Below are positions 57,065 through 64,000 of a DNA stretch of 64,000 bases, one piece after another (position 1 is the stretch's first letter; each line of letters starts with the position of its first letter). The notes under the pieces are model-generated. The model worked only from the letters and a program-made list of their open reading frames with translations, did no database searches and had not been told where the DNA came from. Position numbers and translations under genes: made by a program. Source of the DNA: Bradyrhizobium campsiandrae (GTDB taxonomy: Bacteria > Pseudomonadota > Alphaproteobacteria > Rhizobiales > Xanthobacteraceae); assembly GCF_014529705.1 (NCBI RefSeq), contig NZ_JAANIH010000034.1:26487-90486 (forward strand). Direction: 5' to 3'.

Positions 57065-57334
57065 CTAGAGCCGGCCGCCGCCGCGCACCAGCCGCACCAC
57101 CAGCAGCAGGATGACGGCGCCGATCGCCGAATAGATGATCTCCGAGACCAGCCCGAGGCCGAGATGGATGCCGAGCCGCGGGAACAGGAAGCTCGCGACA
57201 AACGCGCCGGCGATGCCGATCACGATGTCGCCGACGATGCCGAACCCGCTCCCCCGCACGACCTTGCCGGCGAGCCAGCCGGCGACCAGGCCGACGAACA
57301 GGATGATGATGAGGCTTTGACCAGAAATGTACAT
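57065..57334 (-). CDS. GlsB/YeaQ/YmgE-family stress membrane protein
   Basis: 89 residues from ATG 57334 (MYISGQSLIIILFVGLVAGW). Three membrane segments with Gly-zipper character: SLIIILFVGLVAGWLAGKVV, GFGIVGDIVIGIAGAFVASFLF and IIYSAIGAVILLLVVRLVRGG. The GWLAGKVVRGSGFGIVGDIVIG part is the family signature. Members are small stress-linked membrane proteins without a known biochemical activity. The start has AGAGGGAC upstream. It stands alone between two operons. Confidence 0.88.
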   Translation of the reverse strand: MYISGQSLIIILFVGLVAGWLAGKVVRGSGFGIVGDIVIGIAGAFVASFLFPRLGIHLGLGLVSEIIYSAIGAVILLLVVRLVRGGGRL

Positions 57335-57538
57335 TAGCGGAAGTCCCTCTCCATGAACGCGGGCATGGAACCGGAACCGGGATGAATGGGGTCTGAATGA
57401 TGTTGCAGGAGCGACCGCTCCGACGGGAATCGCGAAAACAACCCCATGCACAGTAGAAACCGCCCGCGGCGATGCGCGCTGCGAATTGTGACAACCTGAT
57501 GCACGTATGGGGGATTTTTAAGGGAAGAAGCGCGCCCG

Positions 57539-58513
57539 CTATGTCGCCGCCGCCGGCTCCGCCAGCACGCATCTTGCCGCCCTGCCCGGGCCGATCTCGA
57601 CGCTCTCAGGCAGCCGCTTCAGGCAGCGCGGTTCGGCGAGCTTGCAGCGGGGGGCGAAGGAGCAGCAGTTCGGCTTTTCGGCCAATGACGGCGGCGTGCC
57701 GGGGATGGTCTCCAGCCGCTGGCCCCGCTTGGCGCCGTGAATGGTCGATGCGAGCAGGCCCTTGGCGTAGGGGTGCACCGGCGAGCGGACGATGTCGCGC
57801 AAGGTGCCCTGCTCCACGATCTGGCCGGCATACATCACCGCGACGCGGTCGCAGATCTCGATGGCGACGCCGATGTCGTGGGTGACGAAGATGACGGACA
57901 TGCCGAACTCGCGCTGCAGCTCGCGCAGCAGCAGCAGGATCTGGATCTGCACGGTGGCATCGAGCGCGGTGGTCGGCTCGTCCGCCAGCAGGATTTTTGG
58001 ACGGCAGGCGAGCGCCAGGGCGATCATCGCGCGCTGGCGCATGCCGCCGGACATTTCGTGCGGATAGGCATCGAGCCGCCGCTTTGCCGAAGGGATGCGG
58101 ACCACCTCGAGCATTTCGAGGGCGCGTGCGCGCCCTTCCGCATAAGACTTGCCTTCGTGACGCACAACGCTTTCGGCGATCTGCGCGCCGATGGTGTAGA
58201 CCGGATCGAGGGCCAACGCCGGCTCCTGGAAGATCATCGACACGGTCTGGCCGCGGAACGACGACAACTGCTCGTCGTTCATGGCCAGCACGTCCTGTCC
58301 CATGACATCGACTTTGCCCGATATCTGCGTGCGCTTCTTCGGCAACAGCCGCATCAAGGCACGCAGGGTCACGCTCTTGCCCGAACCGGACTCACCGAGC
58401 AGGCCCAGCACCTCGCCATCACCGAGCGAGAGATTGAGATCGTTCACGGCATAGACCGTGCGCTCTCCGGTGAAGCGGATGTTGAGGCCTGAGATCTCGA
58501 CGAGCTTGGTCAT
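57539..58513 (-). CDS. Dipeptide/oligopeptide ABC transporter ATP-binding protein (DppD type)
   Basis: 324 residues from ATG 58513, overlapping the amidase stop by four bases. Walker A GLLGESGSGKSVTLRALM (about 37-54), signature EMSGGMRQRAMIALALA (about 153-169) and Walker B ILLADEPTTALDATV (about 174-188) are intact. The C-terminal oligopeptide-transporter motif with cysteines (KPNCCSFAPRCKLAEPRCLK, about 284-303) may hold an iron-sulfur cluster as in DppD. It energises uptake through the permeases at 61181-63041. It is the last gene of the operon. Confidence 0.93.
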   Translation of the reverse strand: MTKLVEISGLNIRFTGERTVYAVNDLNLSLGDGEVLGLLGESGSGKSVTLRALMRLLPKKRTQISGKVDVMGQDVLAMNDEQLSSFRGQTVSMIFQEPALALDPVYTIGAQIAESVVRHEGKSYAEGRARALEMLEVVRIPSAKRRLDAYPHEMSGGMRQRAMIALALACRPKILLADEPTTALDATVQIQILLLLRELQREFGMSVIFVTHDIGVAIEICDRVAVMYAGQIVEQGTLRDIVRSPVHPYAKGLLASTIHGAKRGQRLETIPGTPPSLAEKPNCCSFAPRCKLAEPRCLKRLPESVEIGPGRAARCVLAEPAAAT

Positions 58514-59925
58514 GACGGCAGCTTGGGCAATCGATCGTGATAGTCGGTGACACGCTGGAAGGCGGCGCCGATGGTCAGCAGCGTCGCTTCATCGAAGGAG
58601 CGGCCGATCAGCTGCATGCCCACAGGAAGACCGCTCGTGGTAAAGCCCGAGGGCACCGTCAGCGACGGCAGGCCGAGGAAGTTCACCGGGCGGGTGAACA
58701 ACGTCAGCCGCTGCAACAGCGCCGGCGCGTTCGGCCCGCCCCCGACATCGCTCTCCGCGATCGTCGGCGCCGGGATCGGCGAGGCCGGGGCGATGATCGC
58801 GTCGACGCCAGCGGCCGCCGCATTGTGTGCGGCAAGTGCCGGACCACGCCAGCGCATCGCTTCCAGATAGGTAATGGCGGGAACGGCGAGGCCGTTCTGC
58901 AGCCGCATCAAGGTCTGCGCGCCGTAATCCTGGGGCCGCTCGATCATCCAGCGCTTGTGGAAGGCGGCAGCTTCGGCGGCGAGCACGAGCTGGCTCGCCG
59001 CGGACAATTGCCGCTGGTCCGGCAGCTCGACCTTGACGATGTCGGCGCCCTCGCGCTCGAGCACCGCGATGGTCTCGTCCAGCACGCGCGCGACCTCGCT
59101 ATCGAGATCGTCGACATAGAAGGACGCGGGTACGCCAATCTTGAGGCCCTTCAACGAGCCCTTGGTTGCTGCGACGTAATCCGAGAGCGGCTCGTGGCTG
59201 GCGGTCGAATCTTCAGGGTCGGGGCCGGCCATCAGCGCCAGCAGCAGCGCGCAGTCCTCGGCGGTGCGGGCGAGCGGGCCGACCGTGTCGAGCGATTGCG
59301 ACAGCGGCATCGCGCCGGCGCGGCTGACGCGGCCGACGGTGGTCTTCAATCCCGTGACGCCGCAGAAATGCGCGGGCATGCGGATCGAGCCGCCGGTGTC
59401 CGAGCCCAGCGCCGCATAGGTCAGCCGCGCGGCGACCGCCGAACCGGAGCCCGAGGACGAACCGCCGGTGATATGCGCGACGTTCCAGGGATTGCGCACC
59501 GGGCCGTAATGGGCGTTGTGGCCGGTCGGGCCATAGGCAAACTCGGCCAGATGCAACGTGCCGAGCCTGACCTGGCCGGCATCCTTCAAGCGCTGGAGGG
59601 CCGTCGACGTCACGGACGGCACGAAATCGCGGCGGATCAACGAGCCGCAGGTCGCGACATGGCCGGCATCGTAATACATGTCCTTGTGCGCGAGCGGCAC
59701 GCCGTGCAGCGGCCCGCGCACCACGCCCCTGGCGAGCTCGGCGTCGGCGCTGTCTGCCGCCTTCAGCGCGGCCTCCGCCTCGATCGACATGAAGGCGTTG
59801 AGATGCGGCTGCCATTGCGCGATGCGGTGCAGCAGCGCGCGCGTCACCTCATGCGAGGAGACCTGCTTCATCGCGATCGCCCGCGCGACCTCGGTGAGCG
59901 TCATCAGGGCGGGCTCACGGCTCAT
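58510..59925 (-). CDS. Amidase, AtzE/GatA-like, in the dipeptide ABC operon
   Basis: 471 residues from ATG 59925, which overlaps the small gene's stop by four bases. The catalytic Lys region is HGVPLAHKDMYYDAG (about 71-85), the Ser motif HITGGSSSGSGSAVAARLTYAA (in two parts, about 146-167) and the nucleophile region GSDTGGSIRMPAHFCGVTGLK (about 169-189). It belongs to amidases that work with a small GatC-like partner, such as AtzE. Together with the 65-residue protein encoded just upstream it probably forms an AtzE-AtzG-type complex. A substrate carried in by the ABC transporter is expected. Confidence 0.9.
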   Translation of the reverse strand: MSREPALMTLTEVARAIAMKQVSSHEVTRALLHRIAQWQPHLNAFMSIEAEAALKAADSADAELARGVVRGPLHGVPLAHKDMYYDAGHVATCGSLIRRDFVPSVTSTALQRLKDAGQVRLGTLHLAEFAYGPTGHNAHYGPVRNPWNVAHITGGSSSGSGSAVAARLTYAALGSDTGGSIRMPAHFCGVTGLKTTVGRVSRAGAMPLSQSLDTVGPLARTAEDCALLLALMAGPDPEDSTASHEPLSDYVAATKGSLKGLKIGVPASFYVDDLDSEVARVLDETIAVLEREGADIVKVELPDQRQLSAASQLVLAAEAAAFHKRWMIERPQDYGAQTLMRLQNGLAVPAITYLEAMRWRGPALAAHNAAAAGVDAIIAPASPIPAPTIAESDVGGGPNAPALLQRLTLFTRPVNFLGLPSLTVPSGFTTSGLPVGMQLIGRSFDEATLLTIGAAFQRVTDYHDRLPKLPS

Positions 59926-60119
59926 TTCGACACCTTCGCGGCTTGCGCCAGCGGATAGAGCGCGGGCTCGAGATCGAACGGCAGGGTGCCGGCGATGGCC
60001 GAAAAGCCTTCGAAGGCCGGGCCGATCGAATTGGAGATGCGCGTGGCGATCTCCTCGGTCACGGCAACGCCGGCGATCTGCGCCGCCGCCTGGATTTCCT
60101 TGGTCGTTGGTCTCGTCAT
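59922..60119 (-). CDS. AtzG-like small amidase partner
   Basis: 65 residues from ATG 60119. It overlaps the ATPase gene upstream and the amidase gene downstream by four bases each. The sequence (TKEIQAAAQIAGVAVTEEIATRIS, then SNSIGPAFEGFSAIAGTLPFDLEPALYPL) resembles the AtzG/GatC type: a short helical pair followed by an extended segment ending in LEPALYP, which in AtzG wraps around the amidase. Length fits AtzG (about 65-70). The assignment rests on size, position and this pattern. Confidence 0.72.
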   Translation of the reverse strand: MTRPTTKEIQAAAQIAGVAVTEEIATRISNSIGPAFEGFSAIAGTLPFDLEPALYPLAQAAKVSK

Positions 60120-61177
60120 GCGGTTTCCCCTGTGGGCGCACGGCTATGGCCTGATCCCGGAATGGCCATGTAGCACGCGGCTTCGTGGCCCATATTATCC
60201 AGCGCCGTCAGCTTTGGTGTCGCATTTGCGCAGAGCGGCTCCGCAAACGGACAACGGGTATGGAAGCGGCAGCCGGGAGGCGGATCGATCGGGTTGGGCG
60301 GATCGCCCGAGATCGGCGGCTTTTCGGTGCGACGATCAGGATCGGAGGACGGCATCGCGGCAAGAAGCGCGCGCGTATAGGGATGCGCCGGGCGATCCCA
60401 GACCTCGTCGACCGGGCCGAGCTCGACGACCTCGCCGAGATACATCACCAGCACGCGGTCGCTGATGTATCGCACGACGTTGAGGTCGTGGCTGATGAAG
60501 AGATAGGTCAGGCCGAACTCGCGCTTCAGGTCGGCGAGCAGGTTGAGCACCTGCGCTTCGACGGATTTGTCGAGCGCGGAGACGGCTTCGTCGAGGATCA
60601 CCAGCCGCGGCGACAGCGCCAGGGCCCGCGCGATGTTGACGCGCTGCCGCTGCCCGCCGGAAATCTCGTGGGGATAGCGGTTGGCGAAATTCGCAGGGAC
60701 CAGGCCGACCTTGCCGAGCAGCTCGCGCGCCAGCGCGCGCGCCGCGCCATCGGCCATGCCGTGGACCTTCGGGCCGAAGGCGATGGATTCCTCGATGGTC
60801 AGGCGCGGATTGAGCGAGGCATAGGAATCCTGGAACACCATCTGCATGCCGCGACGCAGCTCGCGCAAGCTCAGCGACTGGCCGACGGCCATGCCGTCAT
60901 AGATGATATCGCCGGTGTCGCGCGGCATCAGGTGCATCAAGAGCCGCGCGGTGGTGGACTTGCCGCAGCCGGATTCGCCGACGATGCCGACGGTCTCACC
61001 CTTGGCGACGGAGAAGGAGACGTTGTCGACGGCGCGCACGGTGCGCTTCGCCGCGAACAACCCGCCACGCACCGGAAAGTGCTTTGTCAGCCCGTTGACC
61101 TGGAGCAGCGGCTGCGCAACGCCGCCGACATCCTCGACCGGCTCCAGCATGGCGACAGAGGTGTTGGTCTCGCTCAT
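60116..61177 (-). CDS. Dipeptide/oligopeptide ABC transporter ATP-binding protein (DppF type)
   Basis: 353 residues from ATG 61177. Walker A GIVGESGCGKSTTARLLM (about 63-80), signature EISGGQRQRVNIARALA (about 167-183) and Walker B LVILDEAVSALDKSV (about 188-202). The C-terminus has the family's RCPFAEPLC motif (about 317-325). Compared with the DppD-type gene in the same operon it has a longer N-terminal lead. Both ATPases are separated by the AtzG-like and amidase genes, an uncommon order. Confidence 0.93.
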   Translation of the reverse strand: MSETNTSVAMLEPVEDVGGVAQPLLQVNGLTKHFPVRGGLFAAKRTVRAVDNVSFSVAKGETVGIVGESGCGKSTTARLLMHLMPRDTGDIIYDGMAVGQSLSLRELRRGMQMVFQDSYASLNPRLTIEESIAFGPKVHGMADGAARALARELLGKVGLVPANFANRYPHEISGGQRQRVNIARALALSPRLVILDEAVSALDKSVEAQVLNLLADLKREFGLTYLFISHDLNVVRYISDRVLVMYLGEVVELGPVDEVWDRPAHPYTRALLAAMPSSDPDRRTEKPPISGDPPNPIDPPPGCRFHTRCPFAEPLCANATPKLTALDNMGHEAACYMAIPGSGHSRAPTGETA

Positions 61178-61180
61178 GGC

Positions 61181-62083
61181 CTAGTTCCTGATGTCCATGG
61201 CGCTGCGCAGGCCGTCCGAAAGCAGGTTGAAGCAGATCGAGACCGCAAAGATCATGGCGCCCGGCAGGGCTGCGACCCAGGGGTTGACATAGATTGCAGT
61301 GCGCAGGGTGTTCAGCATCAGGCCCCATTCCGGCTCCGGCGGCTTGGTGCCGAGCCCGAGGAAGGAGAGACCGGCCGCCAGGATCATCGAGACCGAGATC
61401 AGGCTGGTGGCATAGACGAAGATCGCGCCCAGCACGTTGCCGAGAATGTGCACGCGCATGATGGTGAAGGGGCCGGCGCCGGAGGCACGCGCGGCTTCGA
61501 CGAAATCCATGTTGCGCACGCCCGTGGTGACGCTTTCGGCGACGCGGCTGATCTGCGGCACGAATACGATGGTCAGCGCCACGATGGAATTGAGGATGCC
61601 GGCGCCGAGCGCGCCGGAGATGGCGATCGCCAGCAGCACGGACGGGAAGGCGTAGAACACATCGACCGTGCGCATGATCGCGGTGTTGAGCTTGCCGCCG
61701 ACATAGCCGGCAATGATGCCGAGCGAGGTGCCGATGCCGAAGGCGAGGATCACGGGGAGAATGCCGATGACGAGCGACAACCGTCCGCCATAGACCAGCC
61801 GCGCCAGCATGTCGCGCCCGAGCTCGTCGGTGCCGAGCGGATAGCCTGACGTGCCGATGTGGCGGAGGCGGCGGATCATCGAGCCCTTGTAGGGATCCTC
61901 CAGACCAAGCCAGGGCGCGAGGATCGCGGACAGGAAGATCAGCAGCAGCACCAGCGCGCAGGCCATGCTGACCTTGTCGCGCAGGATGCGGCGACCGACC
62001 GTCGCCCAATAGCCGCGCGCCTTGGTCGCGGGCGCGGCCTGGAGCGCGGCATCGGTGGTGGCCGACAGCGGGAGCTCGCTCAT
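61181..62083 (-). CDS. ABC transporter permease, DppC type
   Basis: 300 residues from ATG 62083. A long cytoplasmic lead (about 1-38) is followed by six membrane helices, beginning MACALVLLLIFLSAILAPWLG. Characteristic segments: GTDELGRDMLARLVYGGRLSL (in two parts, about 92-112) and the EAA loop FVEAARASGAGPFTIMRVHILGN (in two parts, about 198-220). The end WVAALPGAMIFAVSICFNLLSDGLRSAMD is the DppC signature. It pairs with the permease at 62088-63041, four bases upstream. Confidence 0.93.
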   Translation of the reverse strand: MSELPLSATTDAALQAAPATKARGYWATVGRRILRDKVSMACALVLLLIFLSAILAPWLGLEDPYKGSMIRRLRHIGTSGYPLGTDELGRDMLARLVYGGRLSLVIGILPVILAFGIGTSLGIIAGYVGGKLNTAIMRTVDVFYAFPSVLLAIAISGALGAGILNSIVALTIVFVPQISRVAESVTTGVRNMDFVEAARASGAGPFTIMRVHILGNVLGAIFVYATSLISVSMILAAGLSFLGLGTKPPEPEWGLMLNTLRTAIYVNPWVAALPGAMIFAVSICFNLLSDGLRSAMDIRN

Positions 62084-62087
62084 CCCG

Positions 62088-63041
62088 CTAGCCCCGCTTG
62101 ATGCGCGGATCGATCGCGGCTTGCGCGATGTCGACCAGCAGGTTGAGGAGGACGAAGAACAGCGCCAGCACCAGGATCGTGCCCTGCAACAGCGGCAGAT
62201 CGCGCTGGAAGATCGCCGAGTTGAGCAGGAAGCCCGAGCCCGGCCAGGAGAACACGGTCTCGATCAGGATCGAGCCGCCCAGCATGTAGCCGAGCTGAAG
62301 CCCCATCACCGCGAGCGCCGTGGGCGCGGCGTTCTTGATGACGTGACGGAACACGCCTCGTTCGTGCAGGCCCTTGGCGCGCAGCGCCTCGACGAAATCC
62401 TGGCTGAGGATGTCGCCGGTGAGCGCCCGCACCGTGCGGGTGACGATGCCCATCGGAATCACCGAGGTCGTGATCGCCGGCAGCACCAGATATCGCAAAT
62501 GCGCCCAGTCCCAGGCCCAGGAGTTGGAGCCGTTCGGCCCGGCGCCGACCGCGGGCAGCCAGTTCAGCTCGACCGAGAAGATGATGACGAGCACCATGCC
62601 GAGCCAGTAATGCGGCACCGAAACGCCGGCGATGGCGAACGACGTCGCGAGCTTGTCGATCCAGGTCTCGCGGAAATAGCCGGCGATCAGGCCGAGCAGG
62701 ATGCCCATGGTGAAGCCGATGATGGCGGCGGCAATCGCCAGCGTGACGGTGTTGCCGACCGCGCGCATGACCTCGGCGAGCACGGGACGTCCCGTGGCGA
62801 TGGAATTGCCGAGATCGCCATGGAGAGCACGCAGCAACCAAAGCCCGAACTGCACCGGCAGCGGCCGGTCAAAACCATAGGCGGCGCGAAGCTGGGCCGC
62901 GAGCTCCTGCGAGGCGTCCGCGGGCAACACCGCGACCAGCGGATCGCCCGGCGTGATGTGCACGAGCAGAAAGCACACCAGCGCCACGCTGATGACGATC
63001 GGGATGACATAGACGACGCGTCTGGCGGTATAGGCGAGCAC
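62088..63041 (-). CDS. ABC transporter permease, DppB type
   Basis: 317 residues from ATG 63041. The N-terminus AYTARRVVYVIPIVISVALVCFL (in two parts) and the periplasmic GDPLVAVLPADAS segment are typical of DppB. The EAA loop is FVEALRAKGLHERGVFRHVIKNA (in two parts, about 213-235) and the end LLVDIAQAAIDPRIKRG is the DppB hallmark. Six membrane helices. It forms the channel with DppC-type permease for a peptide or peptide-like solute. Confidence 0.93.
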   Translation of the reverse strand: MLAYTARRVVYVIPIVISVALVCFLLVHITPGDPLVAVLPADASQELAAQLRAAYGFDRPLPVQFGLWLLRALHGDLGNSIATGRPVLAEVMRAVGNTVTLAIAAAIIGFTMGILLGLIAGYFRETWIDKLATSFAIAGVSVPHYWLGMVLVIIFSVELNWLPAVGAGPNGSNSWAWDWAHLRYLVLPAITTSVIPMGIVTRTVRALTGDILSQDFVEALRAKGLHERGVFRHVIKNAAPTALAVMGLQLGYMLGGSILIETVFSWPGSGFLLNSAIFQRDLPLLQGTILVLALFFVLLNLLVDIAQAAIDPRIKRG

Positions 63042-63157
63042 AGGAATGACCTAACGTGGTGCCGCACAATGACGTGCGCGGGCGGCAGTAAGGGACGCGC
63101 GATGCGAGGGTTCCCTCCCCCCTTGTGGGGGAGGGGAGCCCTACGAGCGTGCTCACC

Positions 63158-64000
63158 TCACTGCATCGCAATCGGCGAGAAGTCGATGAACCAGCTTTTC
63201 GGCTGCACCACACCCGTCACTTTCGGGCTCATGGCGCGCGGGCCGACGTCGTGGGCAACATAGAGGAAGGCGGCGTCGTCGACGGAGGCTGCGTGCAGCT
63301 CGGCGAGCGCGGCGTCGCGCGCGGCAGGATCGAAGGTCTGCCGCGCCTTCTTCACCAGCTCGTCGAACTTGGGATTGTTGATATAGCCCCAATTGTTCGA
63401 CGCCGGAGGGGCCATGGTCGATTGCAGGAAGCGCACCAGCGCGAAGAACGGGTCCATCGCCGCATAGGTGACGTTGGTCGCATTCGCGCCGTTGGCCGAG
63501 GGGTCCTTGGCGCCGCGGCGCCAGTTGGTGAACAGCGTGTTCCACTCGATGACGTCGAGCTTGACGTCGAAATAGCATTCGGCGAGCGCCTGCTGGAGAT
63601 ATTCGTTCATCGGCAGCGGCTGCATCTGGCCAGAACCTGAAGCGGACGTCTGGATCTTCACCTCGAGTTTCTTGTTTGGACCGAAGCCTGCTTCCTGCAT
63701 CAGCTTTTGCGCCGCCGGCTTGTCGTATTTGATTTCGAAAGTCGGCTTGCCGCGCCAGGGATGGCCGGGCTCGAAAGTGCCTGATGCGGGCACCATCAGG
63801 CCCGCGAGCAGGCCATCCTTGAGCCCTTCGCGATCGACGCAGAGATTGGCGGCCTTACGCACGCGAATGTCGTTCCAGGGCGAGCCCGGCAGCACGCTGA
63901 GATGATAATTCCAGACATGCGGCGTGACGTTGTCGACGATCTTCATGCCGGCGGCCTTGAGCTGCGGCACGGCATCGGGCGCTGGCGTCTCGATCAGGTC
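63158..64000 (-). CDS. ABC transporter substrate-binding protein, C-terminal part (truncated by window edge)
   Basis: About 281 residues reading in from the right edge to the stop at 63158; the N-terminus is beyond the window. The C-terminal sequence has WNYHLSVLPGSPWNDIRVRKAANLCVDREGL (in two parts), typical of family 5 (DppA/OppA) binding proteins, then EAGFGPNKKLEVKIQTSASGS and QQALAECYFDVKLDVIEWNTLF. It belongs to the operon with the two permeases and ATPases, 116 bases ahead of DppB. It gives substrate specificity, probably for a peptide or amide compound given the amidase in the operon. Confidence 0.9.
   Translation of the reverse strand, partial: DLIETPAPDAVPQLKAAGMKIVDNVTPHVWNYHLSVLPGSPWNDIRVRKAANLCVDREGLKDGLLAGLMVPASGTFEPGHPWRGKPTFEIKYDKPAAQKLMQEAGFGPNKKLEVKIQTSASGSGQMQPLPMNEYLQQALAECYFDVKLDVIEWNTLFTNWRRGAKDPSANGANATNVTYAAMDPFFALVRFLQSTMAPPASNNWGYINNPKFDELVKKARQTFDPAARDAALAELHAASVDDAAFLYVAHDVGPRAMSPKVTGVVQPKSWFIDFSPIAMQ

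Overview
The window looks like a chromosomal segment of a Bradyrhizobium-type alphaproteobacterium. Evidence: high G+C, an alphaproteobacterial initiator tRNA, an MbfA-type membrane ferritin behind an Irr-type iron control element, many dipeptide-transport, amidase and acyl-CoA genes, and dispersed palindromes of the cgtcattgcgag type. This assignment is inference, not a database result.

Bases 1 to about 21.7 kb are an accessory island. It starts with a truncated DUF932 gene and an IS91-family element that carries its own tyrosine recombinase (664-3215). Directly abutting it is a recombinase-in-trio (RIT) element (3216-9794), whose third recombinase gene is split in frame by a second, complete RIT element (about 6045-9485). 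Next come an AbiEii-type nucleotidyltransferase toxin pair, an orphan holo-ACP-synthase-like gene, and a tightly overlapping six-gene minus-strand operon (16760 to 12284): small protein, XRE repressor, ImmA/IrrE protease, thymidylate-synthase-like enzyme, 5-hmdU-kinase-helical-domain protein, and a MazG-like pyrophosphatase with a second helical domain. I read this operon as an uncharacterised nucleotide or DNA base hypermodification system with its own regulatory switch. A palindromic operator candidate sits in front of it. A second nucleotidyltransferase (DUF6036-like) toxin pair, a HEPN-like protein, a duplicated zinc-ribbon HNH-like protein and a probably truncated restriction-fold protein follow. 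The island ends near a 45-base tRNA-Glu 3' fragment (21672-21716) that looks like an attachment-site remnant.

From the initiator tRNA-Met (22053-22129) to the right end the content is core-like metabolism and transport: a GMC oxidoreductase, CvpA-like protein, SDR and quinone reductase; a cluster of two MBL hydrolases, FAH-family hydrolase, GST-like protein and epoxide-hydrolase-like protein; a polyhistidine secreted protein; an Irr-controlled mbfA with an outer-membrane protein and cytochrome b561; amidase, alcohol dehydrogenase, AidB-like acyl-CoA dehydrogenase, SDR and enoyl-CoA hydratase; GNAT, DUF1127, a GcvA-like regulator and an MHS transporter; a Rieske protein with two amidohydrolases; CinA-type amidohydrolase, DUF1488, TPR protein and AMP nucleosidase; a type I secretion ABC/HlyD pair; and a Dpp/Opp-type ABC operon that embeds an amidase and its AtzG-like small partner. 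The operon's substrate-binding gene runs off the right edge.
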